From Trinickia dinghuensis (GTDB taxonomy: Bacteria > Pseudomonadota > Gammaproteobacteria > Burkholderiales > Burkholderiaceae): a DNA stretch of 64,000 nucleotides. A program made the position numbers and the translations under genes. The stretch lies in assembly GCF_003367175.1 (NCBI RefSeq), contig NZ_QRGA01000007.1, positions 295,060 to 359,059 on the forward strand, in the 5' to 3' direction. How positions within the stretch are numbered: the first letter of the stretch is position 1; each line of letters begins with the position of its first letter. The notes below the pieces were generated by a model, which was not told where the DNA came from, searched no databases, and saw only the letters and a list, made by a program, of their open reading frames with translations. Below are positions 17,214 through 24,817 of the stretch, one piece after another.

Positions 17214-17642
17214 ATGAAGAAAAACAAGTTAAAAGCTCTGGGACTGGCATTGACCGCTGCAACCGTCCTTGTTTCGACGTCAGCTACCGCTCAGTTGTCG
17301 CCCATGGGCACCCATTCCTACAACAACGGTACGAATGGCACGATGCAAACGAACACCGTCGTGTCGATTTTTGCGGCGAGTGCCAATACGAACGGCGCGA
17401 TCGTACAAAGCTGTTCAGAAACCATCTGGGGCACCACCTGGGGTCTAAACACACTCGTCATCGCCTCGCCCACGCAGCCAACCCCCTTCGTGACCGGAAA
17501 CATTGTGCTTTTCTCGGTCCTCGTGCCGCCGATTTCGTCGGCGACGCTCAGTCATCCGGTTTACATTCCGGCCGGCAATGGGCTGTGGGGGTACACCACT
17601 GGCAGCGGCTCGATCTATTGCAACTATGATTTCCTCAACTAG
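17214..17642 (+). CDS. small exported protein, paralogue A
   Basis: 142 residues; I recognise no family. Residues 1-26 form a signal peptide (KKNK, then LGLALTAATVLVSTSATA). The mature part is about 115 residues, rich in Thr/Ser/Asn, with two cysteines (QSCSETIWG and IYCNYDFLN) that could form one disulfide. The ATG at 17214 has AGGA upstream; an in-frame extension to 17130 would hide the signal peptide. It shares its C-terminal pattern (PAGNGLWGYT, YCNYDFLN-end) with the convergent gene at 17785-18207. Adjacent to a type II secretion-like operon, it may be a secreted substrate, by inference. Confidence 0.8.
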   Translation: MKKNKLKALGLALTAATVLVSTSATAQLSPMGTHSYNNGTNGTMQTNTVVSIFAASANTNGAIVQSCSETIWGTTWGLNTLVIASPTQPTPFVTGNIVLFSVLVPPISSATLSHPVYIPAGNGLWGYTTGSGSIYCNYDFLN

Positions 17643-17687
17643 CACTGAGCGTTGACGATACGAACAATGTGTTCTGCGTCACTCAAA

Positions 17688-17716
17688 CGGCCGCCGCACC
17701 TTCAAAGCGGCGGCCG
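17688..17716. terminator. GC-rich hairpin between convergent genes
   Basis: Arms CGGCCGCCGC (17688-17697) and GCGGCGGCCG (17707-17716) pair perfectly around a 9-nt loop, between two converging genes. There is no T-tract, so it may work as a bidirectional pause or barrier rather than a classical intrinsic terminator. Confidence 0.55.
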
Positions 17717-17784
17717 CCGAGATGAGGTTTGCCTGAATGCGTCTAAAACATAGTTTGCGACGCGAGTCAGGCGTGGTTTTCAGA

Positions 17785-18207
17785 TCAATTCAACACGTCA
17801 TAATTGCAGAAAACCGAGCCATTCAAGCTCGTGTAAGCCCACACCCCATTCCCCGCCGGCACCAGAATAGGATATTTGAGATCGTTAAACGACCACGGGG
17901 GCGACAGAACCGAGAAGAGAATAATGTTCCCCGATTGAAACGGAGTTGGTGCCGAAGGGGCCGAGATAACAATCGTGTTCGCACCGGCAGTGGAGCCAAA
18001 TACTGTCACAGCACACGTCCGCAGATAGACCCCATGAACGTTTGTGCTGGGCGCAACGATCTGAATCAATGTGTTCGACGCGAAATTCGACGAATTGAAG
18101 TTAAAGCTTCCCATGGGCACGGGATCTGCCGCCATCGCTACCGATGACGCCCCAAAGAAACCGATAGCAGCAATGGCCAGAAATTTCGTTATTAATTTTT
18201 TCATCAT
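17785..18207 (-). CDS. small exported protein, paralogue B
   Basis: 140 residues with a signal peptide (MMKKLITKFLAIAAIGFFGA up to VAMAA). It is homologous along its length to paralogue A: PMGSFNFNSS versus PMGTHSYNNG, two conserved cysteines (LRTCAVTVFG, VFCNYDVLN), APTPFQSGNIILFSVLSPP versus QPTPFVTGNIVLFSVLVPP, and VPAGNGVWAYT. Both end in NYDxLN. The function is unknown. The convergent pair look like an old inverted duplication beside the secretion operon. A short exported beta-rich protein with one disulfide is the safest description. Confidence 0.8.
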   Translation of the reverse strand: MMKKLITKFLAIAAIGFFGASSVAMAADPVPMGSFNFNSSNFASNTLIQIVAPSTNVHGVYLRTCAVTVFGSTAGANTIVISAPSAPTPFQSGNIILFSVLSPPWSFNDLKYPILVPAGNGVWAYTSLNGSVFCNYDVLN

Positions 18208-18326
18208 TGCATTTAGTGCTGAGTTAAGAAGATTTCATCCTACCATTGACAACAAATAGGGCGCAATCGTTTTGCAATGAAACTTCGACAAATCGGGCAC
18301 CCACAATTTGTTTAGACCTCAGATGC

Positions 18327-18863
18327 CTACTTGGCCGCTCCCGCCGGATACGCCGCTAATCCACCGCTGGGCCGAGCCATACCGGGCTGATACGCCATAA
18401 ACACCCACTCCTCATAACTCCGCTTGCCCTCGAACCCCTGAAATTCCGGCGGAAAATTGGCGATTTGGATCGGATGCTCCTTCGATGCACTATGTATGCC
18501 CACGATCGTCTGCCCATCGGGCGACATGATGAGGACCCAGTCCGCTTTCCCCGTCATCGGATCCACATAGATCTTGCGCAGATGCCGCACGACGTTTGGA
18601 TAACGCGGATCGCGCAATAGGTCATCGAGCGTTCGTGGCTGCGTCGCCTGGAGAAGCGGCGTCGCCTGCGCATAACTCACCAACGCCCGCTGAAATTCGT
18701 CGCCGATAAAGAGAAGCTCCTTCTCAGCCATGCGCCTCTGATAAATCGCACCAAGCTCAACGGCCCCAGCAGCAGCCACTCCGATGATGGCAATAGAAAT
18801 CATCAGCGCGAGATATGCAAATCCTCCCTGCGGTCTGGGCCGACGACACTTGTCCCTACGCAT
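18327..18863 (-). CDS. pseudopilin-like protein without Glu5
   Basis: 178 residues. The N-terminus has a basic leader, then GG followed by FAYLALMISIAIIGVAAAGA, a type IV prepilin signal. Position +5 after cleavage is Ala rather than the usual Glu, as in minor pseudopilins of the GspK type. The C-terminal part (YPNVVRHLRKIYVDPMTGK, then DWVLIMSPDGQTIVGIHS) is typical of pseudopilins next to GspG-like genes. It is the last gene of the secretion operon, 2 nt after its neighbour, and would need an unlinked prepilin peptidase. Confidence 0.8.
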   Translation of the reverse strand: MRRDKCRRPRPQGGFAYLALMISIAIIGVAAAGAVELGAIYQRRMAEKELLFIGDEFQRALVSYAQATPLLQATQPRTLDDLLRDPRYPNVVRHLRKIYVDPMTGKADWVLIMSPDGQTIVGIHSASKEHPIQIANFPPEFQGFEGKRSYEEWVFMAYQPGMARPSGGLAAYPAGAAK

Positions 18864-18865
18864 GC

Positions 18866-19264
18866 CTATAAGTCTCCGTAGGACTTTCCGTCGCGCCCTT
18901 TACCCAGCGCACCGCTCTTGATGTCGTAAACGTCGCCCTGAGCCTCTTCGGCCGGATGCACGATATGCCAGGTCTTTGCGCTCCCCGTGACCGGGTCGAC
19001 CGGCAGCGACCGCAGATAATGTTTGTCCACAAGCTCCTGTAACGACTCGGGATACCGCCCTACGTCGCCATAAAACTTATCGATGGCATCGCGTGTCACG
19101 CGCAGGTTCTCGGCGAGCACCCTCTCCTTCGACGCATCGATTGAATGAAAATATTCAGGCAACGCGAGTGTCAACATCAGCGCAATGATCGAAAGCACGA
19201 TCAATAGCTCGATCAAGGTGAAACCTGCTTTCGCACGCCGACGACGTTTCACAGGCATCACCAT
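18866..19264 (-). CDS. GspG-like pseudopilin
   Basis: 132 residues with a prepilin leader ending KAG before FTLIELLIVLSIIALMLTLA, including Glu5. The globular part has YGDVGRYPESLQELVDKHYL and LPVDPVTGSAKTW, the GspG-type pattern. It overlaps the upstream pseudopilin gene by 7 nt, so it belongs to the same operon. It probably contributes to the periplasmic pseudopilus. Confidence 0.83.
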   Translation of the reverse strand: MVMPVKRRRRAKAGFTLIELLIVLSIIALMLTLALPEYFHSIDASKERVLAENLRVTRDAIDKFYGDVGRYPESLQELVDKHYLRSLPVDPVTGSAKTWHIVHPAEEAQGDVYDIKSGALGKGRDGKSYGDL

Positions 19265-19767
19265 AGTCGATAAGGAACGCCGTTCAACCCGATACCCTTC
19301 GACGTCGAATAGACGTCATAGACGTCGTCGCCCTCTTGCGGATCGTCCGGCGGACTCGCATAGCTGCGCTTGCCCCAAGTGGCAGCATTGTCGAGTTCAG
19401 TGTCGTTGCTCATCGGATCGCGAGGAATCCGGCGCAGGAAATAAAGCTTATGCTGCTTCGGATCCGTTTGATCAGGCACGCCGTCCACGAGCACATCAAG
19501 ACTCGGGGGATAGCCGCTCGCACCCGCCTCCATCGCGACCTGCCCTGCTTTGCTCGCAGTCTGATAGGCGTCGATTGCACTACGGATCTGATGCAACGCT
19601 CGCCGCAGTTCCTGCTCGCGCTCCCTCTGCCGCATGACCTGCGCCGGCGGAATCACGAGGGTCGCCAGCACGCCGAGAACAGCGAGCGTCACCAGCAGTT
19701 CGATCAGCGTAAAACCCGGCGCCCCGGCACGGCGACGGTATTCGCATTTGATGACCCGGCCGCCCAT
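19258..19767 (-). CDS. GspG/H-like pseudopilin
   Basis: 169 residues with a prepilin leader and GFTLIELLVTLAVLGVLATL, with Glu5 present. The rest (QIRSAIDAYQTASKAG, YPPSLDVLVDGVP, FLRRIPRDPMSND) is GspG-like, with a longer insert than the major pseudopilin. It lies 2 nt after the secretin gene and overlaps the next pseudopilin gene. Probably a minor pseudopilin. Confidence 0.82.
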   Translation of the reverse strand: MGGRVIKCEYRRRAGAPGFTLIELLVTLAVLGVLATLVIPPAQVMRQREREQELRRALHQIRSAIDAYQTASKAGQVAMEAGASGYPPSLDVLVDGVPDQTDPKQHKLYFLRRIPRDPMSNDTELDNAATWGKRSYASPPDDPQEGDDVYDVYSTSKGIGLNGVPYRLW

Positions 19768-19769
19768 GG

Positions 19770-22289
19770 CTAATGCACCGCGATGTCGTAGGCAGGTGCC
19801 GGCACCAGTGCAACAGGCCGTCCCTCGATGCCGGTCGCTTGCCCCGAATGCATCCGAAGCACCGTCTGCGGCGCACTCGAAATTGCTCGGAAGTGCAAAA
19901 CCGCGAACGCGCCCTTCGACGACGAACCCACGCCTCCGGTAACCGAATCGGCCAAAATCACGTTGCCGCTGGGATCGAGGCCCGTCGAAAATCGCGTCGG
20001 CGCCCCCCCGTGCCTCAGGAAGTCTCCTTCAACGGCATCGATGAACTGCAATTTGCTCTTGTCGTAGCTCACCATCGTCGACATGCTCGCGATCGGCTCG
20101 TGTGCTTGCGCAGCCAACGTCAACGTGACTGTATCGCCAACCTTGACCTGTTGAGCGCCCTCGATTGCCATCGTTGCAGAAGTGCCGTTCACATTCGCGG
20201 GGGTACTTCTGGCTGCGCGCGGCTGCTCGGCGCGTGCAACCGGGAGACTCGTCGATTCCTTCCCCTGGGCCGTGCCCTTGTGCTGCACTTTCGGCTCAGG
20301 AATCGACGCAGCCGCAGGCGCCGAAACGGGCGTCGCCCGCACCTCGGCCGCAGGTATCGCGACCGTCACATTCGGCGAGGACGAGGGCGAAGCAACAGCC
20401 GGCACGCCCGCCAGTCCGTTCGAGCGGATCAAGCTCTGCATACCTGTTTCCGTCCCGGACGAAAAATACGCCAGTGCAGAATCCGGGCGACGGATATTCC
20501 TGACGAGGTGGGGCGTGATCGCAAGGACGATCTCTGTGTTCTTGTCATCGTCGGAGCTAGCGCCGAACAATCGTCCCAAGACCGGCACTTGACCGAATCC
20601 CGGCACCTTGTTGCCGGACGTGCGTTCCTCGCTGTCGATCAACCCCGCGAGGACGTCGGTTTCTCCGTTCTTCAATTGAAGTACCGTGCTGGCCGTGCGC
20701 GTACCGATCTCGTAGGCCGTGGTGCCGGACGATTCGGTAATCTGGTTGAGCAAACTGCTGACCTCCAACGACACCTTGATCCCCACCGTATCGTCGAGAT
20801 GAATCGTCGGCTCGACCTCAAGCGTCAGGCCGACATCAAGATAGTTGATCGACTGCGATACGAAGCCGGTCGATGTCGCCGTAGAGGTGATGTTGGGCAC
20901 GCGCTCGCCGATCAGGATCTTTGCCTTTTCGTGGTTGCTCACACGAATACGCGGGTTCGTCAGCAGCTTCGCATTGGAGTCCTGCAAGTTCGCATTTGCC
21001 GTCGCCTGCAACGTCGACACGCCGAGCGAACGCGTGGTTTGGTGCAGCAAGTCGCTCAAAGACAACGCCGGCGAACCGGCAGTCGACGACGTACTACCAA
21101 ACGCCGCCCCCGCGGATCCCACGGCACTGCCGAGCGGCAGCGGAGTAACGGTAACCGACCCAGGCCATGCGATACCGAGATTCTGCAAGCTGTCGCGCTG
21201 AACCTCGAGCACCTCGACCTCGAGCATGACCTCCGGCTCCGCAACGTCCTCGAGTCGGACGAGTTTTTCGGCCATCTTGATGACGTCCGGCGTATCGCGC
21301 ACGATCACCATATTGAGCTTCTCGTCGAAGACGATGTCGCGTACGTTCAGAATCGTCTTGAGCGTATTGGCGACCGTTTTCGCGTCGGCGTTCGAGAGAA
21401 AGAACGTCCGCACCGCCAGCTCCTGGTATTCCTTCTGCTTGGCCGGGGTGTTCGGATAGATCAGCACCGTGTTCTCGTCCACCACTTGCTGAGCGAGTTC
21501 GTTCGTCGCCAGCAGGTAGCGCACCGCCGCTTCGATCGTGCTGTTCCTGAGGAAAATCGAAACGTGCTGGTCTGTCCTTACGTCCTTGTCGAACATAAAG
21601 TTGAGGCCAGCCGTTCGGGAAATGACGTCGAACACTTGCTTGAGTGTGGCATCGCTGAAGTCGATCTGAATGCGTTTTTGATAGGTGCGCGCTAGCGTCG
21701 CCTCGACATTCGACACCCCCTCGGCCGCGCGCAGCTTGCGTTGCAACGCAAGGGCGCGCGGCTGTGCCGGCGCCTCGGTCAGCACTTCGTCGAGCAAGCG
21801 CCGCGCATCATCGATATCGTGCTTCGCCGCCGCCGCTTCAGCTCGATCCATGAGCGCGTCTCGACGCGCAGCCTTCTCGAGTCCCGCCAAGCCTTCCAAC
21901 GCGCGCTCGTTCCGCGGGTCGACGGCAAGCGCCTGCTGATAGCTCTTTCGCGCGTCGGCGGGAGCCCCGCTCGCGGCCAACCGATCGCCCTCTTCGTCGT
22001 AGCGTGCGACGGTGCTTTCGCGCACCGCGAGCCACGTCTGGCGATATCGAGCATCCTGCGGATCGCGGGCAACGGCTTCGCCTAGTTTCGAAAGACCTTC
22101 GTCGATCTTGCCCTGGGCAACCAAATTCTGCCCGTCACGATAGGCGAGCTGCGCGGCACAACCGACCAGCAGCACCGGTAGCGCGACCAAAAGCGAAAGA
22201 CGCATGAAATCGGTCGCCCGGCGGTAAGCCGTTCGGAATTTGCGTTGCACGGCGGAGGGGTTACGCAAGTTCGTTTCCTTCGTTTGCAT
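19770..22289 (-). CDS. GspD/PilQ-type secretin with C-terminal cohesin domain
   Basis: About 839 residues from the ATG at 22289; an alternative ATG at 22205 sits closer to the signal peptide. Features in order: lipobox LPVLLVGC (Cys near 44), TPR-like repeats (about 50-200), an N0/STN domain (IQIDFSDATLKQVFDVISRT), N-domains (VRTFFLSNADAKTVANTLKT), the secretin core (VMLEVEVLEVQRDSLQNLGI, then VPGFGQVPVLGRLFG), a Pro/Ala linker and, at about 705-839, a cohesin fold (VKVGDTVTLTLAAQA, VSYDKSKLQFIDAVEGDF, GAFAVLHFRA). The outer-membrane pore is well supported. Cohesin on a secretin suggests surface or periplasmic docking of partners. It starts 5 nt after the PilP-like stop. Confidence 0.9.
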   Translation of the reverse strand: MQTKETNLRNPSAVQRKFRTAYRRATDFMRLSLLVALPVLLVGCAAQLAYRDGQNLVAQGKIDEGLSKLGEAVARDPQDARYRQTWLAVRESTVARYDEEGDRLAASGAPADARKSYQQALAVDPRNERALEGLAGLEKAARRDALMDRAEAAAAKHDIDDARRLLDEVLTEAPAQPRALALQRKLRAAEGVSNVEATLARTYQKRIQIDFSDATLKQVFDVISRTAGLNFMFDKDVRTDQHVSIFLRNSTIEAAVRYLLATNELAQQVVDENTVLIYPNTPAKQKEYQELAVRTFFLSNADAKTVANTLKTILNVRDIVFDEKLNMVIVRDTPDVIKMAEKLVRLEDVAEPEVMLEVEVLEVQRDSLQNLGIAWPGSVTVTPLPLGSAVGSAGAAFGSTSSTAGSPALSLSDLLHQTTRSLGVSTLQATANANLQDSNAKLLTNPRIRVSNHEKAKILIGERVPNITSTATSTGFVSQSINYLDVGLTLEVEPTIHLDDTVGIKVSLEVSSLLNQITESSGTTAYEIGTRTASTVLQLKNGETDVLAGLIDSEERTSGNKVPGFGQVPVLGRLFGASSDDDKNTEIVLAITPHLVRNIRRPDSALAYFSSGTETGMQSLIRSNGLAGVPAVASPSSSPNVTVAIPAAEVRATPVSAPAAASIPEPKVQHKGTAQGKESTSLPVARAEQPRAARSTPANVNGTSATMAIEGAQQVKVGDTVTLTLAAQAHEPIASMSTMVSYDKSKLQFIDAVEGDFLRHGGAPTRFSTGLDPSGNVILADSVTGGVGSSSKGAFAVLHFRAISSAPQTVLRMHSGQATGIEGRPVALVPAPAYDIAVH

Positions 22290-22294
22290 CTTTC

Positions 22295-22813
22295 TTAGTT
22301 GGCACTGCCGATATCCAACGTCTGAACGACGTTCTGGGGTAGATAGACCAGCGATAGCGTGGGGGGCTTGATCGATACGACGCGGTACGTTGAATCGATG
22401 ACGGACTTCTCGCGCACGATAAGCGTCTCGCTTCCGCGCGCAAGATAGACCTCCCAAGCGCCGTCGGCCGCCTCCTTTCCGATGTAGGTGAATGGCATCA
22501 CGGGGGTCGGCGGCGGCAATGGCGGTATGTCCGCTTGTGGAGGTGCCACGGAAGGCAACTGCGGCACCGCAGCCTGTCCTCCAAAAAGATCATGGTGCCC
22601 TTCGCTAGGAGAACCGAACAGGTCTTTTCGCGGACGCAGAGCTTCGATGCGGACGAGAGGCGCAGACGCATCTCCGGTCGTTTCTTCGGTCACGGTCGAA
22701 TGACGGCGCGGTACGGCCTCGACCAATTCATCGCCCGAATTCCTGTTGGAGAAGACGAGCGACACGGCGCAGGAGACGAAGGTCAACGCAAGTGCGATGT
22801 GGAGGCGCTTCAT
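22295..22813 (-). CDS. PilP/GspC-like inner-membrane protein
   Basis: 172 residues: an N-terminal membrane segment (LHIALALTFVSCAVSLVF), a proline-rich linker (PLPPPTPVMP), then a small beta-domain (FTYIGKEAADGAWEVYLARG, ETLIVREKSVIDSTYRVVSI) like the PilP or GspC homology region that contacts the secretin N0 domain. It is ATGA-coupled to the PilO-like gene and lies directly before the secretin, the usual pilMNOPQ order. Confidence 0.75.
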   Translation of the reverse strand: MKRLHIALALTFVSCAVSLVFSNRNSGDELVEAVPRRHSTVTEETTGDASAPLVRIEALRPRKDLFGSPSEGHHDLFGGQAAVPQLPSVAPPQADIPPLPPPTPVMPFTYIGKEAADGAWEVYLARGSETLIVREKSVIDSTYRVVSIKPPTLSLVYLPQNVVQTLDIGSAN

Positions 22814-23427
22814 TGCTTCGCCTCGCCTGTCACAGCGCGAGCGAGTACAGCCGCCCCAGGACGAAGAAACATCGTGAAGCGCAACTTGGCTTTGACGTCC
22901 GGCTCGCCCGCCGAGCTGCGCTTGAATTGGATATCGTCGAGCGCCGCATAGGGTGTCGCCAGCAATACGCTCTCACAGAAACGTCGAATGCTGGGATAGC
23001 CGCCCTTCACGGGCAGCGTAATCGAGTAGGTATCGAAACGACCGACCGTTTCGTGAGCCGGCGTGTACTCGCCCTTATCCAACGTCACGCCCGCATCGGA
23101 AGCCGCTTGGAACAGGCCTGTTATGATCCGCTCCGTGTGCCCGGCATCGCCTAGCGCCGAGTAAAAGGCTGCGAGTCGCTCAGCCGCTAGCGCTCGGGGA
23201 GATATCACCTGCTTCGGCAATGGGGCCGAGCGCGTTTGCGCTACGGCGAGCGCCTCGCGATCGACGCGCGCCGAGATGCCCGGTATCAACGCGAGCCACA
23301 TGAATGCGCTTGAAGCCAACAGCACCGCGGCCAACATCGCGCCGCCGCCGAAGCGTCCAAAGAACAAACGAAGCCGAAGCACTGCCCGTGCAAGGGACTC
23401 CAGCGTCAAGACTCGGCCCTCCGCCAC
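22810..23427 (-). CDS. PilO/GspM-like inner-membrane protein
   Basis: 205 residues starting with GTG: a cytoplasmic N-terminus, one membrane span (AMLAAVLLASSAFMWLALIP, about residues 30-50), then a periplasmic domain with LPVKGGYPSIRRFCESVLLA, the PilO/GspM signature region. It overlaps the PilN-like gene by 22 nt and couples to the PilP-like gene. It probably forms the inner-membrane assembly platform with its PilN-like partner. Confidence 0.75.
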   Translation of the reverse strand: MAEGRVLTLESLARAVLRLRLFFGRFGGGAMLAAVLLASSAFMWLALIPGISARVDREALAVAQTRSAPLPKQVISPRALAAERLAAFYSALGDAGHTERIITGLFQAASDAGVTLDKGEYTPAHETVGRFDTYSITLPVKGGYPSIRRFCESVLLATPYAALDDIQFKRSSAGEPDVKAKLRFTMFLRPGAAVLARAVTGEAKQ

Positions 23428-23957
23428 TGCGCTTCGATCTGGAAACGTATGACATCCACGAAGCCGTCGTGAACCCTTTCATGCTTCATCAAATAGACGC
23501 TCGAAATGCGAGGCTGCAGTTCGAGCGCCTTGATATAGCCGATCATCGCTTCGGCGCTGACACTCTCCGCTTCTATCTTGAGTTGCGCGCCGCTTGTATC
23601 CGGGGTGACTGACAACAGGGACACTTGCTGAGGCGTCGCGGCTTCGAGTGTGTCGAGGATGTCTGACCAGGGCAAGTTCAGTCGTGCCACCGCCGAATTG
23701 ACGGCCTCGCCCCGTTTTGCGTCGATCGGCGCACTCGTGACGGCAGCCGAGCGTCGATCGAGCCTTGCCGCTCTTGCCGCTAGGCGCGCGGCTTCGCTAT
23801 CGAGCGAGTCGAGGCGGTGGAAAAGCTTTTGGACGCGAACGCCCGCGAGCAGGCACAACAGCAGCCCGGCGACCGCCAGCCATCGAGCGACCGGGTGCAC
23901 TCGATGCCATTCTCGCTGCACGCTGAATGGCGCGAAATCGATGCTGATCGGCTTCAT
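23406..23957 (-). CDS. PilN-like inner-membrane protein
   Basis: 183 residues from the ATG at 23957 (MKPISIDFAP), which overlaps the upstream stop (ATGA) and has a GGGG-rich ribosome site; the extension to 24044 is rejected. It has one membrane span (VARWLAVAGLLLCLLAGVRV), a coiled region (LDSEAARLAARAARLDRR) and a PilN-type periplasmic domain (LPWSDILDTLEAATPQQVSL). It would pair with the PilO-like protein. Confidence 0.75.
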   Translation of the reverse strand: MKPISIDFAPFSVQREWHRVHPVARWLAVAGLLLCLLAGVRVQKLFHRLDSLDSEAARLAARAARLDRRSAAVTSAPIDAKRGEAVNSAVARLNLPWSDILDTLEAATPQQVSLLSVTPDTSGAQLKIEAESVSAEAMIGYIKALELQPRISSVYLMKHERVHDGFVDVIRFQIEAQWRRAES

Positions 23958-24817
23958 GTCATCGCCCCGCTCTGTACGAAGTCGGCCGGCACTGCCGAGC
24001 CGTCGCTCGGGCCTGCCGGCCCATCGACATCGGCTGAATGCCATCGCACGTCTATTCCTTCTACGGGCCTTGCTGACTCGGACTGCAAAGCTGCGCTTGA
24101 CGGCCCGCGAACATGCAGCAACGTGGGGAGCGGCACATCCTCGAGCAAAGCAGTGCGCTCAACTTCTTCGCGGAGGGAAGCCGTCGACCAATCATCGCCT
24201 CGCAGTACAAGCGTGCGCACGGCCGCGAGTTTAAAAGGCGCAGATCCCGCGATCACCCCTAGCGTCAGCACACCGCCGTTCAACGTAGCGAGCCATGCGT
24301 TGGCCGAGAGGTCGCGCCGCATGCCGTTCCACGCGACGACGAAAGCCGGCGTGACCGAGACGAGGCTTGCGCGTTGAGCCGTTGCGGCGGCCCGGAGCGC
24401 ATCGAGGACACGTCGAGGAACAGCGCAAGCCAGAAACGACCCGTCGGCTTGCCAATCGGCAACCAATTGCCACGGCGCAACCGATTCACCATAAAGCGTC
24501 TGAAAGCGCATGTCGGCCGCGCCTCGCAGATCCTGCATGCGCAAGCCGTTCGCCGGCGGCGTGACCATGAAGTAGCGAACGATGTCGTCATTCAGAGTCA
24601 CATGCGCGGACAGCCTGCCGCCTACCGATGCGAGCACGGCCGAGATCGAATCCTCGAGCGCGTCCGGTTCTACGGTCAAGCAGTCCGGTAACGTCCGGTC
24701 GACGGTTCGCGGTGTGGACTCCCGCGTCGCACCTACCCGTGTCACACGAACCGCAGTACGCCCGAGATCGATCCGGCAATGTTCAGGCCTCATCATTCGC
24801 GTCAGCCGCTCAAGCAT
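23954..24817 (-). CDS. PilM/GspL-like actin-fold protein
   Basis: 287 residues with an actin-like start (CRIDLGRTAVRVTRVGATRE), a central region with VTLNDDIVRYFMVTPPANGL and LVSVTPAFVVAWNG, and no membrane span. This fits the cytoplasmic PilM or the cytoplasmic half of GspL, which link the ATPase to the membrane platform. Nucleotide-binding motifs are weak, and it is shorter than typical PilM (about 350). It overlaps the GspE gene by 8 nt. Confidence 0.7.
   Translation of the reverse strand: MLERLTRMMRPEHCRIDLGRTAVRVTRVGATRESTPRTVDRTLPDCLTVEPDALEDSISAVLASVGGRLSAHVTLNDDIVRYFMVTPPANGLRMQDLRGAADMRFQTLYGESVAPWQLVADWQADGSFLACAVPRRVLDALRAAATAQRASLVSVTPAFVVAWNGMRRDLSANAWLATLNGGVLTLGVIAGSAPFKLAAVRTLVLRGDDWSTASLREEVERTALLEDVPLPTLLHVRGPSSAALQSESARPVEGIDVRWHSADVDGPAGPSDGSAVPADFVQSGAMT

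Noticed and set aside
19773-21695. Long plus-strand frame opposite the secretin gene
   Set aside because: Arg/His-rich composition of an antisense frame; the secretin on the minus strand is fully motif-supported.
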